Of a DNA stretch of 64,000 bases, positions 16,013 to 24,046 are shown piece after piece. The notes beneath the pieces are model-generated. The model did no database searches, was not told the origin of the DNA, and saw nothing but the letters and a program-made list of their open reading frames with translations. This stretch comes from Verrucomicrobiia bacterium (GTDB lineage: Bacteria; Verrucomicrobiota; Verrucomicrobiia; Limisphaerales; JADLHS01), in the NCBI GenBank assembly GCA_011525685.1, contig WYBW01000074.1, positions 16,097 through 80,096 on the forward strand, given 5' to 3'. The stretch's first letter is position 1, and each line of letters starts with the position of its first letter. A program made the translations under genes and the position numbers.

Positions 16013-18178
16013 ATGGATCCGTTGAAGGCACAGCCACCGCAGGAAGCCAAGCTCCATTTTCTGGATTATTGGCGCATCATCCGCATCCGAAAAACCGTCA
16101 TTCTTGCAGTTTTCCTTCTGGTGGTCATCACTGCCACCTTGGTGACCTTCATCCTGCCTCAATCCTTTTCCAGCACGGCGCGCATCCGGGTGGAGCGCGA
16201 CCGCTCGGACATCAAGGGCTTTACCGAAACCACGTCCTTTGGCGGGATGTACGATCCTTACTTCATTCAGACCGAGTTCGAAGTTATCCAATCCGAGGTC
16301 ATTTTGGGCAAGGTGGTCGAGAAGCTGAACTTGAACACCGTCTGGGCAAAGAAGTTCAACGCTCCCGCGCTGAAGACCACGGACACCATCGCGCTGCTCA
16401 AGGGGCGGATTGACCTGCGTCCAGTCCGCAACACCAGCCTCATCGAGATCCGGGTTTACAGCGACAACGCCGATGAGGCAGCCCAACTCGCCAACGCGAT
16501 TGCGACGGCCTACGAGGAGCACCGTCAGGAAAAGGGCAAACGGATGACTTCCGGGGGCATTCAGGTCCTTCGTGAGCAATTTGAGGAGCAGGAGCGAAAG
16601 GTCAAGGCCGCCCAGGAAAAGGTCGACAAACTTCGCAACGAACTCGGCATCACCGACGCCGATGCCGCAGGCACCCACCCGACCCCGATTCTGGAAATGG
16701 AGGCCGTGAGGCAGTTGCATGCTCAGTTGATCTATTCAGAGACCGCCTTGGCGCGCGAGCAAAAGCAATTGGAGGAGTTGGAGCGCCTCACCCCGGAACA
16801 ACGCCGTGATGCCATCCAAACCACCATTGGACCAGACGGCGAGCTTGGCAATTTGCTCAGCGAGTACAATCTCGCCCGGCAGCGGCTGCTGGCCTTGCAG
16901 AAGGATTACACACCGGAAAACTTGGTTTACCAAAGCGCCAAGACCATGGCCGACGAAGCGGCTCGGCGGATCACCGAGCGGGTCGAGGGCATGATGACCG
17001 GTTTGCGGGCGCGCGTCAGTGTACAGCAGGCTGCTGTAAGTGAACTGCGCAGCAAGTTGGAGAAGGCCCGCTCGACGGACATCGAGAAGGCCAAGACCAG
17101 CCGACCTTACTACGACGCCAAGATGGAGTTGGAGGAGTTGCTGAGTCTGCGCCGGGTCTTGTACATGAAGGTGGAGGCTGAGAACATTGATCTGTCCCTG
17201 CCCAAGACCGCCATGGTGGAGATTCTTGACCATGCCCAGCCGGATTACCGTCCAGTTCGCCCAAACAAGCCCTTGAACATCGCCTTGGGCATCATCATCG
17301 GCCTGGTCGTGGGCATCGGTCTGGCCTTCTTCATCGAGTATCTCGACACCAGCGTGAAGACCATTGACGACGTCGAGCGCACGTTGCAAGCGCCCGTGCT
17401 GGGCGTCATTCCGCAGAACGTCGGCTTCCTCATGGATGAAGGCGCGGAAAGCCCGCACGCCGAGGCTTACCGGGTTCTGCGAACCAACCTGCTCTTCTCG
17501 CGCAAAGACGAGAAACTGAACACCGTGGCCATTGTCAGCGCCGGCGCGGGCGAGGGCAAATCCACGACCGTGATGAATCTGGCCACCGTGTTTGCCCAGG
17601 GCAACCAGCGCGTGCTGATCGTTGACTCCGACCTGCGCCGTCCGACGTTGCACAAGATGCTGCGGGTCACCAACAATCTCGGTCTGACCAACTACCTGCT
17701 GAAGCAGAATACCCTCGAGGAAGTGATCCAGACGACCGGCATGCCATCCTTGGACTTTTTGGCCAGTGGCCGGCTGCCCAGCAGTTCGCTTGGCATCCTG
17801 AGTTCGGCCGCGATGAAGGATTTGATCACGGAACTGAAGCAGCGTTACGACTACGTCTTCTTCGACTCGCCGCCCATCATGGGCGTCAGTGACGCCTCGA
17901 TCTTGGCCAGCGAAGTGGACATGACCCTGCAGGTCATCCAGTACCGCCGCTATCCGCAGCCGATGAACATCCGGGCCAAGCAGTTGATCGAGAAGGTCGG
18001 CGGCAACCTGGTCGGCATCGTCCTCAACAACATCAACATGTCGCAGGACGAGAGTTACTACTATTACAGTGGTTATTACCACGATTATTACTCCAAGAAT
18101 GAGGATGCAACCGAGCCTACGGCACCGAACCGGGACAATGGCGACAAGGCCAGGGTCGAGATCAAACAGAAGTATTGA
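16013..18178 (+). CDS. Wzc-like polysaccharide copolymerase/tyrosine autokinase (BY-kinase)
   Basis: 721 residues. The Wzz domain has TM1 (TVILAVFLLVVITATLVTFIL), a large periplasmic part with two coiled-coil stretches (about 180-290 and 330-400), and TM2 (NIALGIIIGLVVGIGLAFFIEYLD). The cytoplasmic BY-kinase domain has Walker A SAGAGEGKSTT, Walker A' VLIVDSDLRRPTLH, Walker B YVFFDSPP, and a Tyr-rich C-terminal cluster (DESYYYYSGYYHDYYS) that is the autophosphorylation site in this family. It controls chain length and export of exopolysaccharide together with the Wza-like lipoprotein next door. The start codon lies 6 nt after a terminator T-tract and has no visible ribosome binding site. Confidence 0.94.
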   Translation: MDPLKAQPPQEAKLHFLDYWRIIRIRKTVILAVFLLVVITATLVTFILPQSFSSTARIRVERDRSDIKGFTETTSFGGMYDPYFIQTEFEVIQSEVILGKVVEKLNLNTVWAKKFNAPALKTTDTIALLKGRIDLRPVRNTSLIEIRVYSDNADEAAQLANAIATAYEEHRQEKGKRMTSGGIQVLREQFEEQERKVKAAQEKVDKLRNELGITDADAAGTHPTPILEMEAVRQLHAQLIYSETALAREQKQLEELERLTPEQRRDAIQTTIGPDGELGNLLSEYNLARQRLLALQKDYTPENLVYQSAKTMADEAARRITERVEGMMTGLRARVSVQQAAVSELRSKLEKARSTDIEKAKTSRPYYDAKMELEELLSLRRVLYMKVEAENIDLSLPKTAMVEILDHAQPDYRPVRPNKPLNIALGIIIGLVVGIGLAFFIEYLDTSVKTIDDVERTLQAPVLGVIPQNVGFLMDEGAESPHAEAYRVLRTNLLFSRKDEKLNTVAIVSAGAGEGKSTTVMNLATVFAQGNQRVLIVDSDLRRPTLHKMLRVTNNLGLTNYLLKQNTLEEVIQTTGMPSLDFLASGRLPSSSLGILSSAAMKDLITELKQRYDYVFFDSPPIMGVSDASILASEVDMTLQVIQYRRYPQPMNIRAKQLIEKVGGNLVGIVLNNINMSQDESYYYYSGYYHDYYSKNEDATEPTAPNRDNGDKARVEIKQKY

Positions 18179-18208
18179 CTCTGCCAACGGGTTCCCCGAG
18201 ACAAGCTG

Positions 18209-18844
18209 ATGAACGTGTTACGGATCTTCTCAGGCAAGGGCTGGCTGGCGGCGTGGACAGTTTTGCTGGCGGGATTCCTCCTTGCCGGTTGCCAGACTTC
18301 CAACACTGACACTTATTTCTCCGACGTGCCCGTGGTGGTGGCGGGAGGAAGTGGAACCGCCCAGGTGGACTCCGAAATTTTCCGCGTTGGCGAGTTGGTG
18401 ATTGTCCGGTTCTCGGGCGTTTCCTCACCTCCTCCCACGCATGAGGAGCGTATCAAAGAGGACGGTACCATCACCCTGCCCGATGTGGGCGCGGTTACGG
18501 CGGCAAACAAGACTCCGGGCGAACTCCAGAGGGAACTGACCGAGGCCTTTCGCAGATTCTATAACAACCTTGTGGTAACCGTCGTTTCCGAGGGGCGGCA
18601 TTACTACGTGGGCGGGCAGGTCAGGCAGCCCGGACCGAAGGCCTACCTTGGCAAGACCACCGTTACCACGGCCATCCAAGCCGCCGGCGACTTCACTGAG
18701 TTTGCCAATCGGAAGAAAGTCATGCTGGTCCGGCCGGGGCAAAAGCCGGTTACCGTCAATGTCGTTCAGGCCCAAAAAGACTCCTCCAAAGACTTGGTCG
18801 TGCTCCCCGGGGACCGGATTGACGTCCCACGGCGATTCTACTGA
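18209..18844 (+). CDS. Wza-like polysaccharide export lipoprotein
   Basis: 211 residues. A lipoprotein signal (TVLLAGFLLAGC) precedes the Poly_export domain (about 52-130: FRVGELVIVRFSG, ERIKEDGTITLPDVGAVTAANKTPGELQRELTEAFR) and one SLBB-type domain (about 132-210: HYYVGGQVRQPGPKAYLGKTT, LLVRPGQKPVTVN-like segment, LPGDRIDVPRRFY). It forms the outer-membrane export channel for polysaccharide and works with the Wzc-like kinase just upstream. It is shorter than E. coli Wza, with a single SLBB unit, as is common in PEP-CTERM/exopolysaccharide loci. The next gene overlaps its stop codon by one base. Confidence 0.9.
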   Translation: MNVLRIFSGKGWLAAWTVLLAGFLLAGCQTSNTDTYFSDVPVVVAGGSGTAQVDSEIFRVGELVIVRFSGVSSPPPTHEERIKEDGTITLPDVGAVTAANKTPGELQRELTEAFRRFYNNLVVTVVSEGRHYYVGGQVRQPGPKAYLGKTTVTTAIQAAGDFTEFANRKKVMLVRPGQKPVTVNVVQAQKDSSKDLVVLPGDRIDVPRRFY

Positions 18845-19233
18845 TGGTCCAGTTTCAGATTGTTTCCGGCAAACAGGCGGGCTCGCGATGGATGGCCCGC
18901 CGTTTTCCTGTACGGATTGGCCGCTCGGTCGAGAATGATTTGCGCTTGGAGGAACCCGGAGTTTGGGACTTCCACGCGGAATTGAACCTCGATCCGCACG
19001 ATGGTTTCGTTCTGAGTCCCCAGCCCGAAGCCATGGTGACGGTCAACCGCCAGACGTTACCCAGCGCCCGGTTGCGGCATGGGGACTCGATCGAGATCGG
19101 GTCCGTTCATCTTCGGTTCTGGCTGGCTGAAACCCGGCAACGCGGACTGCGCGCTCGTGAGTGGTTCGTGTGGGTTTTGGTCGCCGCACTCTCCCTCGGC
19201 CAAATTGCACTCATCTATCGCCTGCTGCCTTGA
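18844..19233 (+). CDS. FHA-domain protein with C-terminal membrane anchor
   Basis: 129 residues. An FHA domain (about 22-92) shows the conserved pattern: RIGRSVENDLRLEEPGVWDFHAEL (GR, N and H positions), then VNRQTLPSARLRHGDSIEIGSVHLRFW. The C-terminus is a single TM segment (WFVWVLVAALSLGQIALIYRLL), so the FHA domain faces the cytoplasm at the membrane. FHA domains bind phosphothreonine. The ATG shares one base with the preceding TGA (translational coupling), tying it to the exopolysaccharide export genes and suggesting regulation of export by protein phosphorylation. The known kinase here acts on Tyr, so the binding partner is open. Confidence 0.85.
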   Translation: MVQFQIVSGKQAGSRWMARRFPVRIGRSVENDLRLEEPGVWDFHAELNLDPHDGFVLSPQPEAMVTVNRQTLPSARLRHGDSIEIGSVHLRFWLAETRQRGLRAREWFVWVLVAALSLGQIALIYRLLP

Positions 19234-19261
19234 GGCCGCCTTGAGATTGCCCACCAGTGAG

Positions 19262-20818
19262 TCAGTGGCGGAAGTGCCTTACGCCGGTGAATGCCATGGC
19301 CACCCCTCGCTCGTCGGCCGCCGCAATCACTTCCGCGTCGCGCACAGAACCGCCCGGCTGGATTGCCGCCGTTGCGCCCGCCTCCGCCGCGGCAATCAAG
19401 CCGTCGGGAAACGGGAAAAACGCGTCGCTGCAAACCACGCTGCCTTTCAACGACAAACCTGCCTCGCCCGCTTTCCAAACCGCGATGCGGCTGGCGTCCA
19501 CCCGGCTCATCTGGCCGGCGCCCACGCCCAGCGTGCGGTCGGCCGCCACGTAAACAATGGCGTTCGACTTCACGTGCTTGACGACCCGCCAGCCAAACAA
19601 CATGGCTCGCAGTTCCGCCTCCGTGGGCTGGCGGCGTGTCACGATGTTCAAGTCACTGCGGTTCGTGATCTTCACGTCGCGCTGCTGCAGCAGGAACGAA
19701 TCCGCCCCCACACTGCGCACGTCCAGCGGCAGCGTGCCCAGCGGCGGCCGGAGCACCTTGAGCAGCCTCAGGTTCTTCTTCTTTTGCAGAATCGCCAGTG
19801 CCTCTTGGGAAAAGTCGGGCGCGATGATTACTTCGCTGAAAATCTCGGCAATGGCCTCCGCGCAGGTGACGTCGAGGGCACGGTTCACCGCGATGATTCC
19901 GCCAAAGGGCGCCTGCCGATCCGTGGCGAACGCCTTGTCCCACGCCGCCCGCAATGTGTCTCCTTGCCCGACCCCGCACGGGTTGGTGTGCTTGAGAATG
20001 GCCAGCGTAGGCGCGTCACTTTGAAACTCGCCGATCAGCGCCGCGGCCGCCGTCAGGTCCAGGATGTTGTTGTAGGAAAGCTCCTTGCCGTGAAGTTGTT
20101 GAAAATACTCGTGGAAGCGTCCGTAAAGCGCGGCGGCTTGGTGCGGGTTTTCACCGTAACGTAACGGTTGAGCCAGAGACGCCGAGATGGCGAGTGCCGG
20201 AGGAAGTGTCGAGGAGGACGACTGGTCGCTGAACACTTTTCCCAAGTGGGCTGCGATCGCCGTGTCGTAAGCTGCCGTGCGCGCAAACACCTTCGCGGCC
20301 AGCCGGCGTCTTAGTTCCAGGGTTGTGTTTCCGTTTTCCTTGATTTGCCTGGCGACCTCCGCGTAGTCCGCCGGGTCCACCACCACGGTCACGCTGTCGT
20401 GATTCTTGGCGGCGCTGCGAAGCATCGAAGGTCCGCCGATGTCAATGTTCTCGATTGCGTCGTGCAGGCTGGCCTCCGGCCTGGCCACCGTTTGCTCAAA
20501 CGGGTAAAGATTTACTACGACCAGATCAATCGGCGGAATGTCGTGAGTCCGGACCGCGGTTTCGTGAGCGGCGTTGCCTCGGATGAAAAGCAATCCGCCG
20601 TGGACCTTGGGGTGGAGCGTCTTCACGCGGCCATCGAGCATTTCGGGAAAACCCGTATGCTCGCTGATGTCTTTGACGACCAGCCCCGCCTCGCGCAGGG
20701 CTTTGGCTGTGCCACCGGTGGAAATCAACTCGATTCCACAACCCGCCAATGCTTGTGCAAAAGTCACCAGACCGGCCTTGTCGGAAACAGAGAGTAATGC
20801 CCTTTGAATGTTCGCCAT
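19262..20818 (-). CDS. purH: Bifunctional AICAR formyltransferase/IMP cyclohydrolase
   Basis: About 518 residues, normal for PurH. It catalyses the last two steps of IMP synthesis. The N-terminal IMP cyclohydrolase (MGS-like) domain has [34 protein letters not shown] and [20 protein letters not shown]. The AICAR transformylase domain has [27 protein letters not shown], and [21 protein letters not shown] with [12 protein letters not shown] near the C-terminus. The ATG at 20818 ([13 protein letters not shown]) is the family start; the frame is open 129 nt further upstream without family similarity. It converges with the FHA gene, 28 nt apart. Confidence 0.97.
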   Translation of the reverse strand: MANIQRALLSVSDKAGLVTFAQALAGCGIELISTGGTAKALREAGLVVKDISEHTGFPEMLDGRVKTLHPKVHGGLLFIRGNAAHETAVRTHDIPPIDLVVVNLYPFEQTVARPEASLHDAIENIDIGGPSMLRSAAKNHDSVTVVVDPADYAEVARQIKENGNTTLELRRRLAAKVFARTAAYDTAIAAHLGKVFSDQSSSSTLPPALAISASLAQPLRYGENPHQAAALYGRFHEYFQQLHGKELSYNNILDLTAAAALIGEFQSDAPTLAILKHTNPCGVGQGDTLRAAWDKAFATDRQAPFGGIIAVNRALDVTCAEAIAEIFSEVIIAPDFSQEALAILQKKKNLRLLKVLRPPLGTLPLDVRSVGADSFLLQQRDVKITNRSDLNIVTRRQPTEAELRAMLFGWRVVKHVKSNAIVYVAADRTLGVGAGQMSRVDASRIAVWKAGEAGLSLKGSVVCSDAFFPFPDGLIAAAEAGATAAIQPGGSVRDAEVIAAADERGVAMAFTGVRHFRH

Positions 20819-20969
20819 AGCGGCGTCCAAAATCTCCACCGGGCCGCGCGGAGTCAAATGGCAAAATGGTGGTTCCAGCAACGCTGCAGCGCGGGGACCT
20901 TCGCCGGAAGGCCACTTCACGCTTGCCAAAGCAACCGGCTCTGGCAACGTTGACTGGCGATTTCGCAGT

Positions 20970-21044
20970 GCGCGGTTAGCTCAGTGGTAGAGCACTTCCT
21001 TGACACGGAAGGGGTCAGAGGTTCAAACCCTCTATCGCGCACCA
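20970..21044 (+). tRNA. tRNA-Val (anticodon GAC), CCA encoded
   Basis: The acceptor stem GCGCGGT pairs with ATCGCGC (one G-T pair). The D-arm region is TAGCTCAGTGGTAGAGC. The anticodon stem is CTTCC/GGAAG with loop TTGACAC, giving anticodon GAC. The T-arm reads AGAGGTTCAAACCCTCT. The discriminator A (21041) is followed by an encoded CCA (21042-21044). It lies between purH and the oxidoreductase gene. Confidence 0.97.
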
Positions 21045-21076
21045 TTCAACCCACCCGAACTGACCGCCTTTATCCG

Positions 21077-22141
21077 ATGAACCGAAAGATCCGTTGGGGA
21101 GTGATTGCCTCCGGCGGCATCGCCCGGCGGCGCACGATCCCGGAAGGCATCCTGCCCGCGCGCAATGCCGAGTTGATCGCCGTCTGGGGCCGCAACCGAA
21201 AGACCAATGCCGAAGTGGCCCGGCAATTCGGCGTGCGGGGCGTGGATACGCTCGACGAGCTCCTGGCGTTGGAACTCGACGCGGTTTACGTCGCCTCACC
21301 GAATTACGCGCACTGGGAGCAGACGCGCCGGGCCGCCGCCGCCGGCAAACACGTGTTTTGCGAAAAGCCGCTGGGGCTGAGTGTCGCCGAAGCAAAGCGC
21401 ATGATGCAGGCCTGTCAGCAGGCCAGGGTGAACCTGGGCACGGCATTCATGATGCGCCATCACAGCCTGCATCAAACGGCGTTGCAGTTGATTCGGGAGG
21501 GGCGGCTGGGCAGGCCGGTTTTTGCCCGGGCGCAACTTTCCTGCTGGTATCCGCCGTTGCGCAACGCCTGGCGGCAAATTCCACAACTTGGCGGCGGTGG
21601 GGCGCTGATGGACCTCGCGGGCCACTGTTTTGATCTGCTGGAGATGTTCTTTGGCCCGCTCGTTTCGGTGAACAGCATGATCAACCACACGGTTCACCGC
21701 TACGCAACGGAGGACAGCGGGGTGGTGCTGGCGCGCTTCAAAAACGGAGCGCTGGCCACCGTGGACACTTTCTTCTGTATCCGCGACCACAGCAGTCGAA
21801 ACCGGCTCGAACTCTACGGCTCGTGTGGCAGCATACTGGCGCAAGACACCATCGGCCAGGGCAGCGGCGGCGAAATGGTCGCCTTCCTTGAAACAGCGGG
21901 GAAAGGGTATGATGCTGATCAATGCCGCGGCGCACAAGGGGGGATGATCCTCCGCCCCAAACCAATCAACACCTATCGCGCCGAGATTGAGGAGTTCAGC
22001 CAGGCTCTGCTGGACGGCCGGGACACCACCGCCTCGGCCGCCCGAGGCCTGCGCAGCCAGTATATTCTCGAGGCTTGTTACCGCTCGGCCCGGACGGCGA
22101 GAGCGGTCCGAATTCCTGCGCTTGGAAGGGCCGGCGTTTGA
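21077..22141 (+). CDS. Gfo/Idh/MocA-family NAD(P)-dependent oxidoreductase
   Basis: 354 residues. The N-terminal Rossmann fold (RWGVIASGGIARRRTIPEG) is followed by the family motif DAVYVASPNYAHWEQTRRA and the hallmark GKHVFCEKPLGLSVAEA with its Glu-Lys-Pro. The C-terminal alpha/beta domain contains GGGALMDLAGHCFDLLEMFFG with the catalytic-type Asp/His positions and FKNGALATVDTFFCI. Members oxidise or reduce sugars and related compounds; the substrate cannot be named from sequence. The ATG at 21077 is chosen; the frame opens inside the tRNA, so an earlier start is excluded. Confidence 0.92.
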   Translation: MNRKIRWGVIASGGIARRRTIPEGILPARNAELIAVWGRNRKTNAEVARQFGVRGVDTLDELLALELDAVYVASPNYAHWEQTRRAAAAGKHVFCEKPLGLSVAEAKRMMQACQQARVNLGTAFMMRHHSLHQTALQLIREGRLGRPVFARAQLSCWYPPLRNAWRQIPQLGGGGALMDLAGHCFDLLEMFFGPLVSVNSMINHTVHRYATEDSGVVLARFKNGALATVDTFFCIRDHSSRNRLELYGSCGSILAQDTIGQGSGGEMVAFLETAGKGYDADQCRGAQGGMILRPKPINTYRAEIEEFSQALLDGRDTTASAARGLRSQYILEACYRSARTARAVRIPALGRAGV

Positions 22142-22262
22142 ATTGTCAAAGCTGGAGAATGGTGTCGGCGCAGTGCCGATGACTGTGGGCGGTTTCTGCG
22201 AAAACCGATCCAGGCGGATGCGAACTTGTCAAGGCGGAGGATTCGGGCAGTGTGGTGGTGGT

Positions 22263-22499
22263 ATGCCATTGATCAAATTGAATCGTATCAACAGAGGCGG
22301 CGAGATTCTGCTGAACAGCGACCACATCGTCCTGATCGAAATTGATTCGCGAACCACCACCGTCCACATGCGCAAGGGACAGCTCTTTGCCGTGGAGGAA
22401 TCGCCCGCGGCCATTGCCGAGGCCATCGAGCGACTGGAGACCTCGCGCATCAGGAACGCGATTGTGGAAAGCGGATTGGGCGGCAAAGTGCCGGCCTGA
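22263..22499 (+). CDS. FlbD-like small protein
   Basis: 78 residues. The core LIKLNRINRGGEILLNSDHIVLIEIDSRTTTV and the following HMRKGQLFAVEESPAAIAEAIERL match the pattern of the FlbD family (small proteins often near flagellar operons). No flagellar gene is present in this window, so it is probably an orphan family member rather than a flagellar factor. The ATG at 22263 follows a G-rich stretch (GGTGGTGG) that can serve as ribosome binding site. The next gene starts 4 nt after its stop, so they are probably cotranscribed. Confidence 0.75.
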   Translation: MPLIKLNRINRGGEILLNSDHIVLIEIDSRTTTVHMRKGQLFAVEESPAAIAEAIERLETSRIRNAIVESGLGGKVPA

Positions 22500-22503
22500 T
22501 GGA

Positions 22504-22872
22504 ATGAAATCCGTCGCCATCATCGGCGCCTCGAACGACCGGCACAAGTACGGCAACAAAGCGGTCCGGGCTTTCCAGCAGCAAGGTTACACAGTTTATC
22601 CGGTCAATCTGGGTGAGGAACGCATCGAAGGTTTGCCGGTTTTCCGCAGCATCCTTGACGTTCCCGCCCGCCCGCAGTTGGTGAGCGTGTATCTGCCGCC
22701 AGCCCTGACGCTGCGCGTGTTGCCCGACATTGCGGCGAAGGGCTGCGACGAACTCTGGCTAAATCCCGGCACAGACTCGGAGCACGTCATCGCGGAAGCC
22801 GGCCGGCTGGGATTGAACGTCATTCAGGCGTGCAGCATCGTCGGCGTCGGAGTGTCTCCGGACTGGCTGTGA
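22504..22872 (+). CDS. CoA-binding domain protein (YccU-like)
   Basis: 122 residues forming one Rossmann-like domain: VAIIGASNDRHKYGNKAVRAF, YTVYPVNLGEERIEGLPVF, LVSVYLPPALTLRVLPDIAA, ELWLNPGTDSEHVIAEAGRL, NVIQACSIVGVG. This is the CoA_binding_2 family, also found as the N-terminal part of acyl-CoA synthetases; the stand-alone form probably binds CoA, with unknown purpose. It starts 4 nt after the FlbD-like gene. Confidence 0.88.
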   Translation: MKSVAIIGASNDRHKYGNKAVRAFQQQGYTVYPVNLGEERIEGLPVFRSILDVPARPQLVSVYLPPALTLRVLPDIAAKGCDELWLNPGTDSEHVIAEAGRLGLNVIQACSIVGVGVSPDWL

Positions 22873-22981
22873 GCGGAGGGGCGCTCAGGTGTGGCTCTCG
22901 TGGTGAATATTTTTCGGCAAGTCTTGCTTGCGCGATTGGAGTCGGGGTTTATGTTCTTCTTGAAATCTGAGGGAGCCGAGT

Positions 22982-23176
22982 ATGAAGACCAAAACGCAGA
23001 AAGCCGTCGAACAACCCGCGCCCTTCACGCCGGGCATCACCCGAGCGATGGTACGACAGCATGCCTACGAACTGTTTCGCGACAAGCTGCCCCGCCGCCC
23101 GCTGACGCTCGAGGATTGGGTGCTGGCCGAGAAAGACCTTGTCGGGAACCTCGAAACTGAGGCGGCGGAAGGCTGA
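22982..23176 (+). CDS. DUF2934-like small protein
   Basis: 64 residues with a helical core ITRAMVRQHAYELFRDKL and the family ending LTLEDWVLAEKDL, matching DUF2934, a family of short proteins of unknown function common in Gram-negative soil bacteria. A good ribosome binding site (GGGAG) lies just before the ATG at 22982. A structured hairpin follows its stop within 20 nt. Confidence 0.82.
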   Translation: MKTKTQKAVEQPAPFTPGITRAMVRQHAYELFRDKLPRRPLTLEDWVLAEKDLVGNLETEAAEG

Positions 23177-23191
23177 ACCTCGGTCTGAATC

Positions 23192-23251
23192 ATGGTGTGT
23201 CGGTGCGGGTGAAAAGCCCGTAAAACGGTTGAGCCCGTGCCGATGCACCAT
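23192..23251 (+). ncRNA. Stable hairpin with wobble pairs after the DUF2934 gene
   Basis: The arms at 23192-23210 and 23233-23251 pair over 19 consecutive positions on the plus-strand RNA, including five G-U pairs and no mismatch. The 22-nt loop contains a small inner stem (CCGT/ACGG). On the minus strand the wobbles would be A-C mismatches, so the structure favours plus-strand RNA. No T-tract follows, so it is not a typical intrinsic terminator. It may be a 3' stabiliser, an unusual terminator or a small RNA. Confidence 0.5.
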
Positions 23252-23272
23252 TTGTCATCCGCCGCGGCCTCT

Positions 23273-24046
23273 TCAGGCCCCGCCACCGGCAATTTTCTTC
23301 GGCGCACCCCGCAACAACGCCACACCGTAATCGCGGTTCATCCGCGCGATGAAATCGAGGGTGATTTCCTTGGGGCAAACCGCTTCGCACGAACCCGTCA
23401 CGGTGCAGGCGCCAAAGCCCTCGGCGTCCATCTGTTTCACCATCGCCTGAACTCGCCGATAGCGCTCGGGTTGTCCCTGCGGCAGCAGGCCGAGATGGGA
23501 AACCTTGGCGGCCACAAACAGCATCGCGCTGGCGTTCTTGCACGCCGCCACGCACGCGCCGCAGCCGATGCACTGCGCCGCATCCATGGCCAGATCGGCG
23601 CTCTCCTTGGGCACCGGAATCGCATTGGCGTCCGGCGGACTGCCGGTGCGGACGGTGATGAACCCCCCGGCGTGTTGAATGCGGTCAAATGCCTGGCGAT
23701 CCACCACCAGGTCCTTGACCAGCGGAAACGCCCTGGCGCGAAACGGCTCGACGATGATTTCATCGCCATCCTTGAAGCTGCGCAAGTAGGTCTGACAAGT
23801 GGCGACGCCGCGATGCGGGCCATGCGGCTTGCCGTTGATGACCAGCGAGCAAGTGCCGCAGATCCCTTCACGGCAGTCGTGATCAAAGGCGATCGGCTCC
23901 TCGCCGCGACTGGCCAAATCCTCGTTCACCACGTCGAGCATTTCCAGAAACGACATGTTGGGATTCAACTGGGGCGTTTGATAACTGGCAAAATGCCCGG
24001 GGGTGTGCCGGTTCTTCTGTCGCCAGACTTTGAGGGTGACTTTCAT
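23273..24046 (-). CDS. sdhB: Succinate dehydrogenase/fumarate reductase iron-sulfur subunit
   Basis: 257 residues. It carries electrons from the flavoprotein to quinone. The [2Fe-2S] site is [20 protein letters not shown] with a later Cys ([10 protein letters not shown]). The C-terminal ferredoxin-type domain has [11 protein letters not shown] and a second cluster set ending [13 protein letters not shown]. This cysteine pattern and length match the SdhB that accompanies a b558-type membrane subunit. The ATG at 24046 overlaps the sdhA stop by one base (TGATG), giving translational coupling. Last gene of sdhCAB. Confidence 0.96.
   Translation of the reverse strand: MKVTLKVWRQKNRHTPGHFASYQTPQLNPNMSFLEMLDVVNEDLASRGEEPIAFDHDCREGICGTCSLVINGKPHGPHRGVATCQTYLRSFKDGDEIIVEPFRARAFPLVKDLVVDRQAFDRIQHAGGFITVRTGSPPDANAIPVPKESADLAMDAAQCIGCGACVAACKNASAMLFVAAKVSHLGLLPQGQPERYRRVQAMVKQMDAEGFGACTVTGSCEAVCPKEITLDFIARMNRDYGVALLRGAPKKIAGGGA

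Noticed and set aside
19079..20164. Long plus-strand frame across purH
   Set aside because: Antisense shadow of purH in GC-rich sequence.
20984..21076. Upstream start of the oxidoreductase
   Set aside because: It would begin inside the tRNA-Val gene.
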